64,000 bases of DNA from Maratus speciosus (lineage: Eukaryota; Arthropoda; Arachnida; Araneae; Salticidae), in the NCBI GenBank assembly GCA_963932465.1, contig OZ010788.1:672040484-672104483 (forward strand). Reading direction: 5' to 3'. This document shows positions 21,660 to 33,419 of the stretch, in pieces (position 1 is the first letter of the stretch; each line of letters starts with the position of its first letter). The notes under the pieces were generated by a model. That model searched no databases, had not been told where the DNA came from, and saw only the letters and a list, made by a program, of their open reading frames with translations. Position numbers and translations under genes: made by a program.

Positions 21660-23560
21660 TTTTAGGCGGGGAGGGGGGTTATTAAATTAAAAGTTTGTCA
21701 AAATGGATTTATGCGAAACAAATTTTCAAACTGAAATAGCTTATTTAGTAAAACATTTTTTTTCCCTTAATTCGGAAATGCCAACTTAAAAAAAATCTTC
21801 ATAATATTATTTGTATTGAAAGCAAATTTTAATTATTTTGCGTTGTCCTATTTATGTATTCTAAACAATATACATGTTAGTTAAATCAAGCAAATTATTG
21901 TAACTTATGATTATTACTAATAAAATTAAAATGTTCCATTTTTTAATAGATAATTTTATTTAAAAAAAATTCTAGATAGATAAGGATTTACTATAAAATA
22001 AGTAAAAAAATAAATCATGATTTACTTTGTTTAATTGCTTAAAATTGTATTTAAGTTTTGTACAAAAATTTGAAAATCGAAAAATTTATTAATATCGATT
22101 TATTGATTGTTAAAAAGTGATTACAGATTTAGAACAGAAATTAGAAAAGATAGTCTTTTCATATTTACTATGTATAACTGCATTTTTCACATAAAATTGC
22201 TGGGGATTTTTTTCAAAAGTTTGTGAATTTTTATAAAAAATACAGAAATAAAAATTAGATATGTATTTTTAAGGCAAAATAAGTTTTGAAATTAAAAGTT
22301 ATTATAAAAGGAATTGCCCACATGGTAAAATGTAATTAAAAAGATCAAGTTATTAAATGATATTAATAAATACTTCCATTGTATTGCAGATATTATTGGC
22401 ATGGTTTCGCATATGAATTTTTATTTTTAATGACAGATCATTTAATTCTTTTATACATTACATTTTCGAAGTTAGTGTTTTCATGTAACAAAATTAAATT
22501 TATGTATAGGAAATGCTATGAACGTTTTTGCTTCAGATGGTGGACTTAAAACTTGAAAAATAATTATAAGAGCATCAGAATTGAAGTTTTTTTAGGGAAA
22601 TTTTTAATGTTTTATAAACAGTGGTGTAGTCGTAAAAAATGCAGAGGGCCTACGCTCTAAGAAGAGGGTATACCCTACAGTGTATACACTATAGCTTTTT
22701 TGAGAAACAGAGGGTATACGGTGTTCCTTAAAAAAATCCAGAAGGTATACGGCTTATACCGCCGCATACCCTCCACTACATTCCTGTTTATAAATGCATT
22801 TTAAATTGTTCCTATGTAAAGTAACGCTTTGTTAAAAAGTTCGAAATTTCTACAGTATTTAATTGCACGATGAAAGAATTTTTTTAGACTATGAAAACTT
22901 TTTCAAAATATAAAGAACTACATTCATATGTATTTCCTGTGTTTCATCTGTATTACATATTTAAATTTTAAGACAGAAAATTTCTGACAACTTTTATTGC
23001 CAAAATTTTTCTGATTTTTTACAGGATTATTTTTTATTATCATCGGAGAATGCATCCATTTTCGCAAAACAATTTATTGTACTGATTATATATCATATTG
23101 CATATACTTGTAAAGTAGAATGAAGTAAAAGGAAAAGGATATATTTATCCAAACATATATTTACATGTTCACACACACACACACATATATATATATTAAG
23201 TCGTCAATGTGTTTAATTTTTTGTGACTGTATATGTAGTAGTATGAAGGGGGGCTAATGAATGTAAGCCGCTGGCACTGGAACTTATTAGAATCACATTT
23301 CCTATACTGTCAAAAAAAAGAAAAAAAAAAAAAGAAAGATGGAAAAGAAACATTTTCTGACTTTTTTTTAAATATATTTATAACTAGATATATTTAATAA
23401 AAACTCTCAATAGAAGACACCCTAGGACCGCAGAATTTTCCCGCAATTTAGAGATTTTATTTTCATATGTAGAAATAAACAGTCCAGAGTATACAAATAC
23501 ACAGTATACAGAGTAAAAAGTACACAAAATCTGCTTCAATCTACAAATGTGCATTGAAAA
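21660..23560. other. AT-rich non-coding stretch
   Basis: No gene. A small cluster of GGTATAC motifs and their complements lies at 22660-22785, between GTGGTGTAG and CTCCACTACA, and may be a small hAT-like MITE. (CA)n(TA)n lies at 23171-23198. Several A- and T-runs occur. Confidence 0.35.
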
Positions 23561-23589
23561 AAGTGATCGCTAAATAGGTCTCTGCTATT

Positions 23590-23660
23590 CGAGAATGTCC
23601 GTTATTACAGTAAAACTCCCATAACCGATCACTCCCGAATAGCGGACAGCTCTATTTACA
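23590..23660. repeat. pogo/Tigger-like terminus fragment
   Basis: CAGTAAAACTCCCATAACCG follows TA at 23610. GAATAGCGGACAGC lies just inside, and a similar sequence (GCTATTCGAGAATGTCCG) lies in inverted form just before it. No second end was found. Confidence 0.45.
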
Positions 23661-24026
23661 AAAATAAAAAGAGGGGTAGTGTTTCTTCTCGAAGCAAGAC
23701 CTGATTAGAGCATGGAAACTGATCCGCGGTCCCGACCCCTCCCCTTCCCATTGATTTTTGGGCCCTCAAATTTGGTATGCAATTTTACAAATTCAATGTC
23801 TTTATGTTTGGAATTTTCAGTATTGTATCCACATACAAAATTATCACATTAGGATTATAATTTCAGGAGATATTAATAAGAATATGAAAATGAAATTTAA
23901 CATTAGAAGCTATAAATTTTGAATGCTTATGATTCAAAAACTTACCATTCAAATGACTAGAAATTTCGTTTTTAGGCATAGTTTGAGACGAAGATTTAAA
24001 ATATGGTGTCAAAATTCGGTGTTGCC

Positions 24027-24727
24027 ATTGAAAAAAAAGAGTGAATCATTTTATATAAATGGGAATAATTTGTTATCATGCAAAGATGATTGCAGCATGG
24101 ACAACTGGGCTCTTTCTATGAGCCTTTTGGTTTACAGGGCCCCAAATTTGGTATGAAATTTCAATAAAGCTGATATTTTAAATTCGTTTTGATCTTATAT
24201 TTATTTTAATAAATATTGTGTGCTTTTAGAACATGATATGGTTAAAGAAAAGGATATATTTATCCAAATATGTATTTGACAACATCGAATAGGGTTAATT
24301 TTTTCATTTTATTTATTTATTTATTTATTTTTCTTTTGTAACAGTATATGAAGGCGGTGGGGGTGGGGGGTGGGGGGGCGAATGAATACCAGGTCTCTGG
24401 CCTAGCATTAATTTGAAGTTGTCATTAAAAGTAATAACATTTTTGATGCCGTAGGACAAAATATGATATCATATCAATACATATTTAGGTGAATATATCT
24501 CTCTATATATGCGTATATATATATTATCCTATTCTAAAACTACAAAATACTGATTATAATCATCGCAAGGTTAAAACAAATTTAAAATATCAGCTTTATG
24601 AAAATTTCATACCCAACTTGGGGGACCCTAGAATCAGGGGGCAGAGAAATATCCCAGTTTTCCACGCTGCAACAGATCTGATTTATAGTAACAAATTATT
24701 CCCATTTATAAAAATGATTCAATGTGG
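24027..24727. repeat. Large foldback, about 150-bp arms
   Basis: The left arm (about 24045-24185, with TATAAATGGGAATAATTTG and AAAGCTGATATTTTAAATT) and right arm (about 24575-24725) are inverted copies. Between them lie G-rich and AT-rich runs (24350-24377) and a TATAT tract. Part of the left arm resembles the interior of the element at 11260-12318. Confidence 0.7.
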
Positions 24728-24817
24728 TCAAATATGGCTGCATATATGGCTTAGATAGAAAAGTGGTCAAAGATGGCTTCATGTTGGTGAAAAAAAAAGG
24801 GTTCAAAGATGGCCGCA

Positions 24818-25044
24818 ATTAAGACATTTGAAATGTCTGAAATTCAGACGCAAGAAGTGTCTCAAAAAATTAAGACATTTCAAAACGTCTGAAAATCGCA
24901 CACTCTCATTTCAGACACTTAAGTGTCCGAAATTCAGACGCAAGAAGTGTCTGAAAATTTTCAGACATTTTAAAACGTCTGAAAATTGAACACTGCGTTT
25001 CAGACACTTAAGTGTCTGAATTTCAGACATTTCTGTTTAGAGTG
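24818..25044. repeat. Terminal block of AGACAC palindromes (right)
   Basis: TTCAGACACTTAAGTGTC occurs at about 24911 and 24999. CAGACGCAAGAAGTGTCT occurs twice (24846, 24935). It ends in TTTAGAGTG before the satellite resumes. Confidence 0.8.
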
Positions 25045-25944
25045 TACATGTTCGTTTTAAACACATAGCCGGTAATGTAAGAGTTAACAACAAAAAATAT
25101 TTCATTCCTTCTCATTACAATTAAAAAGAAGATTGAAACAAAGAAAAGTTTACGGTAAAATTTTTATTTAGTAGTATTATCAACTATCTAAAACTTCTGT
25201 TGAAGAATTAACAATAATCTGAACATAAATGAAATATTCTTTCTAAAAATGCACTGTGTTTTGAATTAATCTTTATTTATTAAATTTAATTTTAACAAAA
25301 GCAAATAATATCCCCTATATTTTAAATTATCGTTATCCATTGTATGCATTTCTATGTATAGATTTTTAATTAGAATTCTGTCGTCTGATCTTTTATACCC
25401 TATCGCCTAGAAAATATTTATTTCATTTAATATCTTGGATTAAAATTCATTTTGATTATTTTTCAATCTGGCACTTTTGTAAAAATAAGCTTGCAAATAT
25501 CAATTCCCAGACATCAGCGCAATAAGAGTTACCTGCTAAATTTTGAGCGCGATATATTCCCCGGTGGATTAAACATTATAAATTAAAATTAGGTGAGGCT
25601 AGAAGGACAAGTTTAATTTTTCAAAATCGTTCGCATGAAGTGATTAAATAATCAGTGTAACTGTTAATCAAGGCCATTAAGCGTGTTATATAATTCGAAC
25701 TGCATTAAGTTAGTGTCAAGTGAAGCAACATTTTAAACTACGTGACATATGATTAAATAACAATCCAGAAGCTGTATAACAGTTAAGTGAAACTGAAAAT
25801 ATTTAATACTTGCTGCATCTAACAATTTCGTTTTAATTCGTTTAATGTTATGAATTTTTTTAATTAATTTGTTTATTACACACGGCAAAATTAATATTAT
25901 GTTTATTGTAGTATAGTTAGCAAGGTTAGGGTGTTACCTTACAT
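25045..25944 (+). repeat. ~0.9-kb satellite, copy F
   Basis: A complete monomer. CGTTTTAAACACAT at 25053 and CGTTTTACACACAT at 25949 mark a period of 896. Internal markers are GGTAATGTAAGAGTTAACAA, AATAATCTGAACATAAATGA and TAGGGTGTTACCTTACATG. Confidence 0.92.
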
Positions 25945-26845
25945 GTGCGTTTTACACACATCACCGGTAATGTAAGAGTTAACAACAAAAAATATTTCAT
26001 TCCTGCTAATTACAATAAAAAAAAAGAATAAAACGAAGAAAAATTTGTGGTAAAAATTTTAATTAGTAACATTATCAGCTATCTAAAAAATATGTTGAAG
26101 AATTAACAATAATCTGAACATAAATGAAATATTCTTTCTAAAAATGCACTGTGTTTTGAATTAATCTTTATTTATTCAATTTAATTTTAAGGAAAACAAA
26201 ATATATTGCCTATATTTAAATCACCGTTATCTTTTTATGCATTTCTATGAATAGTTTTTAAATTAGAATTATATCCACTGATCTTTTACACCCTATCGCC
26301 TGAAAGTATTTATTTCATTTAATATCGTAGATTAAAATTAATTTTGATTATTTTTCAAGCTTGCAATTCTGTTAAACAACGCTTGCAAATGTCGATTCCT
26401 AGTTATCGGCGTAATAAGAGTTATCTGATAAATTTTGAGCGAGATATATTCCCTGGTATATTATCATTCTAAATTAAAATTAGGCATGGCGAGAAAGACA
26501 GGTTTAATTATTCAAACTCTTTCGGATGAAGAGATTAAATAATCAGTGCGTAACTGTTAATCTTAAAAGGCAATCAAGTGTGTTTATCGTTCGAACTATA
26601 TTAAGTTAGTGTCGGGTGAAGCTACGTTTTAAATTATGTCAAATATGATGAAATAACAATCCAGAAGTTATGTAACAGTTAGGTGAAAATGAAAAAAAAA
26701 ATAATACTAGTTGCTAGATTTAGCTATTTCGTTTTTACTACTTTAATGTTATTAATTAAAAAAATTAATTTGTTTATTATGTACAACAAAATTAAAAAAT
26801 TAATTTTCTGGTAGTAGTTAGCAGAGTTAGGGTGCTACCTTACAT
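25945..26845 (+). repeat. ~0.9-kb satellite, copy G
   Basis: A complete monomer directly following copy F in the same orientation. Period 900 to the next (TGTTTTACACATAT at 26849). It differs from F by many substitutions and small indels, so the array is old. Confidence 0.92.
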
Positions 26846-26940
26846 GTTGTTTTACACATATCACCGATAATGTAAGAGTTAACGACAAAAAAATATTTCA
26901 TTCTTTCTAATTACAATTTTTTAAATAAAAAATTAAATTA
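26846..26940 (+). repeat. ~0.9-kb satellite, copy H, first part
   Basis: Starts like F and G (GATAATGTAAGAGTTAACGA) and is cut after AATTACAATTTTTTAAATAA by an inserted element. Confidence 0.85.
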
Positions 26941-27774
26941 ACAAAATAAAAAACAAGACTGCGTAAAAAACGAATTAAAAAGAGGGAAACAAGATGACGT
27001 AGGAAAATAGAAGAGTGTGTAATGGAAATCCCTTTTTTTACTTAAGTAATTGCAGTCGGGGGCATCAGATTCATGTTTAGGTATATACTGCGGCTCTTTC
27101 TACCTACATGTTTGCCTTCGACTGCAATTACTTGAGTAAAAAAAAAGATTTCCATTACACACTCTAATATTTTCCTACGTCATCTTGTTTCCCTCTTTTT
27201 AGTTCGCTTTTTACGCAGTCGAGTTTTCTGATTTTGTTGATTCAATTTTTTATTGACGAATTATTAGTTTATATTACTTATCTATTTTTCTTATTTACTT
27301 GTATTGATGACTTTTAAGTTGTGTTTAATTGTTAGTTCCTATCTATAAACACTGTTTTGATGAGGCCTATAGTTGGCTACGTAGGTTAGAGTTACAGTTA
27401 AGTTAGAGATCCTACCTACACAACTTTCAGGTAGTGTACTATTTAAACGGAGCTTCTGACTGCAAAATGGTCTAGGAAACTACGTCTTCATTTTGGAAGA
27501 CCTATCCAATGATATGCCACTCTCTATGGTGCTTAAAACATTTTTCCCGCCTGTACTTCGTCTGTATTTTGTACTTTACGGCCGCCATTTTGAATCTATG
27601 AAAACAAAACCTAGCCTATAACCATCAGACGGTTAAGACGAATCGATAGGGACCTCATTCATTAAAATCAATCCAGCCGTTGTGATGTTCCGAGGTATAA
27701 AGAAATCCACATACTCAGATACTCAGATACGCGTCAAGCACATAACCCTTCTTGGCAGTCGGGTAAAAAAGAAG
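26941..27774 (-). mobile_element. Insertion in satellite with 102-bp hairpin
   Basis: About 830 bases unlike the satellite separate the two parts of monomer H. The first part is a near-perfect inverted repeat with arms 26957-27058 and 27119-27221. The rest (27230-27774) matches the reverse complement of about 4030-4560 (GTATAAAGAAATCCACATAC, GGTTAAGACGAATCGAT, CTTCTTGGCAGTCGGGTAA). Class unknown. Confidence 0.65.
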
Positions 27775-28513
27775 AAAGCGAAGGAAATTAACGGTAAAAA
27801 TTTTACAGTTAGTAATGGTATCAGCTATCTAAAAAATATAGTGAGGAATTAACAATAATCTAAACATAAATGAAATATTCTTTCTAAAAATGCACTATGT
27901 TTTCAATGACTCTTTATTCATCAAATTAAATTTTAATAAAAGGAAATTTACATCTCCTGTATTTAAATCGTTATCCATTTTACGTATTTCTATGTATAGT
28001 TTTTTTTAATGAGAATTCTATCGACTGATCTTTTATACCCTATCACCTAGAAAATATTTATTTCATTTAATATCTTGGATTAAAATTCATTTTACTATTT
28101 TTCAAGCTGACACTTTTGTAAAACAAAGCTTGGAAATATCAATTCCCAGACATCAGCGCAATAAGAGTTGTCTGCTAAATTTTGAGCTCGATATATTCCC
28201 TGGTGTATTAAACATTATACATTAAAATTAGGCAAGGCGAGAAGGACAAGTTTAATTTTTCAAAATCTTTCGGATGCAGCGATTAAATAATCAATGTGTA
28301 ACTGTTAATCTTAAAAGGCTATCAAGCGTGTTATATAATTTGAACTATAGTAAGTTAATGTCGGGTGAAGCTACGTTTTAAATTACGTGAAATATGATTA
28401 AATGACTATCCAGAAGTTACGTAACAGTTAGGCGAAACTAAAAAATAATTAATAGTAGTTGCTGCATTTAGCTATTTTGTTTTTAATTTGTTTAATGTTA
28501 CGAATTTTTAAAA
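27775..28513 (+). repeat. ~0.9-kb satellite, copy H, second part
   Basis: Resumes near AAGGAAATTAACGGTAAAAA and continues through AATAATCTAAACATAAATGA and AGTTAATGTCGGGTGAAGC. It ends at AAATTA, where a pogo/Tigger-like end starts at 28517. Confidence 0.88.
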
Positions 28514-28516
28514 TTA

Positions 28517-28740
28517 CAGTAGAACCTCGCTAATCCGAACTAATTGTGACCGGTGCCCGTTCGGATTACAAACAAATCGGATTACACTAAATTCCGATAA
28601 AAATAGAAAAGAAAAAGATGCGTTCTAAAAAAAATGGAAGTTATAAGTACTCAGTAGTAAAGTAAACATCGTCTAATCCGCATCCGGCATCCTAAGGTCT
28701 GGCATGCTGGATAATCCGGCACGACTTTCGGAAAAGAAGT
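28517..28740 (+). mobile_element. pogo/Tigger-like element, left part
   Basis: TA and then CAGTAGAACCTCGCTAATCC, nearly the same as the end at 14666. The inner part holds GATAATCCGGCACGACTTTC. The right end was not located. A remote TCGGATAATGGACGG near 29661 may belong to it. Confidence 0.55.
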
Positions 28741-29185
28741 AGTATTCCTTGTTTAATCAATCCTGATGTTTATAATAATTCAAAGGAATTTAAGAATGAG
28801 GAATTACAACACATCAATAGATTACAAACGGTTCAAAATCGCGTATCTATAAATTTCTCAATCACCACGACGATAAGGGGGGGGGGGGGGGGGGAGAAAA
28901 AACATTTCTGTAGATAATTTAGGAAATCAAACTGTCTAAAGGAAATATAAATTTTTATTATCTGAATTAAATACCCTTTGCATTTTTGATACATGGAAAT
29001 CAGAATAAAGACAAAAGGAGAAAAATCGCTCTCTAATGCTTGGGATGTTCATTTCTAATTATGTACTTAATTACCGATGAAAACTTCTGTCACTGTTCAT
29101 TTTAACATTTTCAAGACTAATATTTTAATCGATAGATTTTTGTTGTTGTTATTGTAAGATATTCTGAGCAGTACTGTATCTTTAA
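28741..29185. other. AT-rich stretch with a G-run
   Basis: No gene. A G-run lies at about 28877-28894. It may be the inside of the Tigger-like element. Confidence 0.3.
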
Positions 29186-29189
29186 TTAA

Positions 29190-29887
29190 CCACTTCGCGG
29201 CTAGCCTGTCATATAATGTGCTGTCATAATCCTTTTTTAGTAAAATTCAATAGCAATTTTTGTAAAAATATGTATGATAATCACTTATAATCAACAAAAT
29301 TGAGCTAAAAATTTCTAATACTGATAAAAAAATATACTTAAAAAGGCATAATACCTTTATTTAGAGCAACGTATATTTCATCGCACAAACGGTGACATTT
29401 TCAAGATCCTTGTTAAGAGAAATATTTTTGCAATTAAAAAAAAAAAAAAAAACAAGAAATTGGTAAATAATATCACGAGACTTCATGTATAATGAAAAAC
29501 CAGCGCAAACATAAAATAAAATAAAAATGGATATTTGTGAACGCGAATTAACTTCTACTATTGTTTCTAAACTTGCATAGCACCTGTTTCCAAATTTTAG
29601 GTAGCTCAAGGGAGACTGAATGCAAATATTCTCACTGCGTAAAAATATCTCTATTGATTCTCGGATAATGGACGGTAAGTAAAACCTTGACGGATAAATT
29701 ATTCTACAATTTTTAAAATCAATCTTAAGATTCTTTACTGCATAATCTGGCCGAAGTTGTGGTATTAATTTTTGGCTTATTTAACAAGCGTATATCCAAT
29801 AGATTAAATTAACCAAAAATTATAACTATTAATAATACCGGTGACAAAAGATTAAAACTTCTGTAAAAGAAGGTCGTCTCGAAAGGG
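29190..29887. mobile_element. Probable TTAA-flanked element, 698 bp
   Basis: TTAA lies at 29186-29189 and 29888-29891. Ends CCACTTCGCGGCTAGCC and, complemented, CCCTTTCGAGACGACC, similar to the CCCCTTCGGGACG family. The short frame 29361-29609 has no recognised domain. Confidence 0.5.
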
Positions 29888-29891
29888 TTAA

Positions 29892-30045
29892 CACTGTTCC
29901 CAACCTCCCGATTATTTTTATAGAGGTAAGTTCTTACAAAAATATTCGGTTTATTGCATTGCAGAAACTGTGTTATATTTATAAAAGAAGTATTTCCACA
30001 CAAAAATATTGGTATTAAAAAAATCGGGATGTTGGCAACTATGAG
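29892..30045. mobile_element. TTAA-flanked MITE, 154 bp, abutting the previous one
   Basis: TTAA lies at 29888-29891 and 30046-30049. Ends CACTGTTCCCAACCTCCCGA and, complemented, CTCATAGTTGCCAACATCCC with GATT following. It shares its left TTAA with the element at 29190. Confidence 0.65.
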
Positions 30046-30049
30046 TTAA

Positions 30050-31661
30050 CTAATAAATAGTACTTTTTTAAAGTGTGACGAATACAAACACAAAGATTGT
30101 AAAAATCATGAATAGACCATAATACACTTTTACAGGCACGCTCACATGCAGTAACTAATATAAATACTGCAGCGTTAAACACAGTAATAGTTTTAAACAT
30201 TTTTAACTAGTTTACAAATACTCTCTACATCTTTTAGTACTTTTTCTCACTACTTGGAACTCAAGAAAACAAACATGATATTTATTAAAGAATAGTTTTA
30301 AATATAATTATTCTGAATATTAAACAAAACTAATTCGTTAAACTAACAAATGTAAGAATATATAAAGAAATTTTCTAGGTTGTATGTAGTATAAAATTAG
30401 AATTCGAAGAATTTTAAAGGAGCACAGCGAGATTAAATAACATGCCAATTCATTTACTTTTATAATCCTAGATTATTTTAAATTGCAGTTTGAACTATAT
30501 TTATATGTATTTGCAGAATTTAAGAAAAAACAATCCACTCTTGTAAGTGATCAACTGTAAACAAGAGAGAATGAAAAAGAAAATCATTAACATAAAATCT
30601 TAACTCAAAGAATTTTCCTTCTTTTAGATTGAAGATTATAGAGGAAAAGGGGGGGGGGGGACTGAAAGATAAACAGAACGATTTTCGACATTTTCGATTT
30701 ATGCAAATAAGACTGAAGATACAAGAAAAATAATTGAGCTCTAATCATCTGCTTGTAGTGTACCGGATGTTGTTTTTTATTTGGTTATTTTTTTAATCAT
30801 GCACATTTCAGTGTCACTGTTCGTTTAAATATCGCAAAGAATAATATTTCTGTAAACAGATCTTTTTCTATTATGATATATTCAGAAAAGTACTCATTGT
30901 TGAATTCAGTTAAATAAAAGTATAAGCTTTTTGAAATTAATGATGACTGTAAAAATAATTAGCGGATATTTTTGTCTATTTATTCGATAAAAGAACATAA
31001 TTTTAAATATTTTTTTCTTAATCTACAGTTTCAATTTTTTATTATACATTATTTTATAAAGATTTAATTTGTTTTATTTGACTTTCCTTGCTGGCATCAA
31101 AATTTCATATAAATTTGCAATCTTTATTTCTGGAATAGAACTTTTTCGCCATTATTCAATATAATCATACAGGCCTTTTGTCGTAACATGTTTAAACGTA
31201 TCATAATTACTGAAGAGTGAAACGTGCTAATTTTTAAAAGTTACATTGCAATTTCTCAATATTAAATTTTAAGTATGCATCAATCATGTAAGTATGCATG
31301 TTGTGCGATAGCGACATATTTAACAGATAATACAGAAAATAGGTCTTTGCCCTTAAAAAATGACTGACGGAAATTTTTCCGATTTTGATATACATATTTA
31401 TATTATTATATATACATATATATATATATTCCGCATATCAGCAAAATCCCTTATAGTTTAAAAAAACCTATTAAAATGTCCTTCTAGATAATTATTCCCT
31501 CTAACTACTGTATTCTAATAGATCCGGAGGCAGATGCACAAGCCATCCCCTCATCAAGTTCACGGTTAAAATTTCAGGATTAGACAGAACTCGATTCACT
31601 TATTAAAATGCAACTGGTCTGCGAAGTTATATCCTGGCAGAAACCATCTGCAGACCCGATT
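30050..31661. other. AT-rich region without a recognised gene
   Basis: No paired termini or tandem array seen. A G-run lies at 30649-30660 and (TA)n at 31408-31429. Frames are short and low-complexity. Confidence 0.4.
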
Positions 31662-31667
31662 TTAAAA

Positions 31668-32105
31668 CCCCTTCGCGACGAAAGCCTTTTGCTTAATTTT
31701 TAATCTTTTACCACCGGTTTTTAAAAACAGAAAATTTTCGGCAATTGAATCGTGAAAATGCTCTAACTAAATAAGAAAAACTTTACAGTAAAAATAACTG
31801 GTGGGAATAATGGAGGATGCTGAGTAACTTAACCCTTTGATGGGCGGTGGGATATATTATATCACACCTAATTTTAATCATGATTGCCACCAGAAATATT
31901 TAAAAATTTTTACTTTTATAATTTTGCTGGAAAAAAGTTGAAAAATTGCTTACACTTATTTAAATTTTTTTTTTAATTCCGGTGTAAGTTCAACATTTCA
32001 GAAACGTAATTACTTGCCCCTGAAAGGGTTAATATATCTTAAGAAAGTTTGTATTAATGTATTTTAAGAAAGTGGCACGTATACCGGTCGCTCGTCTCCA
32101 AGGAG
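31668..32105. mobile_element. TTAA MITE (CCCCTTCG family) carrying a nested MITE
   Basis: The left end is CCCCTTCGCGACGAAAGCC. The right end has CACGTATACCGG and CTCGTCTCCAAGGAG before TTAA at 32106-32109. The sequence follows the 3559-3758 copy closely, except that a different 196-bp MITE sits at 31833-32028. The left flank is TTAAAA. Confidence 0.75.
31833..32028. mobile_element. Nested TTAA MITE, 196 bp
   Basis: TTAA lies at 31829-31832 and 32029-32032. Ends CCCTTTGATGGGCGGTGG and, complemented, CCCTTTCAGGGGCAAG. It belongs to the family of 21378-21580 and lies inside the older MITE at 31668-32105. Confidence 0.88.
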
Positions 32106-32198
32106 TTAATGTTTGATCGGTAGGTTTACCATTGTCTTTTCCTGCACTCAAAGATATCATAATATGGAGGACTGGGAACAGGAAAACAGCAACTGGTG

Positions 32199-33386
32199 GG
32201 TTTAACAACACAAACTAAAACCGATAAAATCACAAAAAAGTTTAAATCACAAAACTGGTTAAACAGACCAATTGCTTTTTAATATGTGAATCGCGTTTTA
32301 ACTAATCCTGGAATTTCAGCTTTCAAATCGATTAGGTGAAGGTTTGTGCATCCGCCTCTCGATCTACTAGCATTCTTCAATTTGGATCTCTTCTAAGTCT
32401 ATAAAAATTGAAGAAAAATACATAAACTATGCACTTTTTCATTAAAAAATCGTCGTTGGTGTCATTTTTCACAAAATGCATTTATATTCTGAGGGAAGTC
32501 AGTATTACGGAGTTTAACTCATTTATGCCTAACGTCCCATTTTTGGGACGTTTCGAATTTTAATATATTTTTATGATTTTCTTCTTCTTTGCAACATGAA
32601 TATTGTATGAAGTAATTGCATATATTATTCTTTATCTATTACCAAGAGATGAAAGCATAAGATTGATATTCATTTGCATAAATGAAGGCCTTTTTTCTGT
32701 GTTTATAGATTTTTCATTTTTCAAGATAGCGAAATGTAAGAAGTAAATTTATTTGTATTTCTTGTACCAAGGATCTAAATAAATAAGTCATAATCTTAGC
32801 TTGTAGACTTCTTTGAAATACGTATTTTTTTAAGTTGCGAAATTATTTGTTCAAGCCTATTTTTATACATGTTTGTAACGTACAAAATATAGGGAGCTTG
32901 GCGCAAATCGGCACATATTTCTATTAGCTGTTTAAAGGACAGTTATTGATGTAAAGTCCTTTTCAAAATGATTATGAAATAAACTGTTTTTTACCTCAAA
33001 TACGATTATTCTTAATTTATTATTAATAATACTTATAATGTTATTAGTCTCTGTAAAGAAATAAATATATATTTTAATAGCTCATAAAAATACTAATTAT
33101 AGTACATAATATACAACTTAAAAGCTTAATTTATATAAATTTAAACAAAACTTATTCTTATGCATTTTTACAAATATGATTATTCCCATATTGAGTACGT
33201 TTGCATTTTGTCAAATAAATACAAAAATATTTTAGCGTAATATTTTTTAGTATTTTACCAGTTCATTTTACAACATTTTAAAGCAATTTTACCAACAAAT
33301 TTGAGATAACAAAAATTCGGGCATAAATGGGCTAACGGGAACTTTTTTGTGATTTTATCGGTTTTAATTTGTGTAATTAAACAGGC
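32199..33386. mobile_element. Element with ~45-bp inverted ends carrying a nested TTAA element
   Basis: TTTAACAACACAAACTAAAA (32199) followed by CCGATAAAATCACAAAAAAG has its inverted counterpart at 33342-33386 (CTTTTTTGTGATTTTATCGG, then TTTTAATTTGTGTAATTAAA). The TTAA element 32518-33331 is nested inside. The superfamily is not clear and there is no transposase. Confidence 0.6.
32518..33331 (+). mobile_element. TTAA-flanked element, 814 bp, copy 2 of the 2391 family
   Basis: TTAA lies at 32514-32517 and a decayed CTAA at 33332-33335. Ends CTCATTTATGCCTAACGTCC and, complemented, CCCATTTATGCCCGAAT. It aligns over its length with 2391-3206 (shared TTTTCTTCTTCTTT, AAGGATCTAAATAAATAAG, CTTAGCTTGTAGACTTCTTT). 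Confidence 0.8.
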
Positions 33387-33419
33387 TGCGAAAAAAGTCA
33401 GGTGCGTTTTTTTGCACTG

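Larger units (their letters stand above)
18049..25044. mobile_element. Apparent 7-kb insertion with palindrome-rich inverted ends and TA duplication
   Basis: Satellite copy E stops at CCTTA (18048) and copy F resumes with TACATGTTCG (25045). In the uninterrupted F/G junction the same place reads CCTTACATGTGCG, so the insertion duplicates TA only. The left end is CACTGCAAATAGAGGCGTCT. The complemented right end is CACTCTAAACAGAAATGTCT. The match continues through AAATTCAGACAC for about 40 bases. No frame inside resembles a transposase, and several smaller repeats are nested within. Two short related elements at the two edges, with other DNA between them, are an alternative reading. Confidence 0.55.

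Noticed and set aside
22620..22785. Small hAT-like MITE around the GGTATAC cluster
   Set aside because: The ends (GTGGTGTAG and its partner) are too short and offset, and no 8-bp duplication is visible. It is kept only as a note in the spacer.
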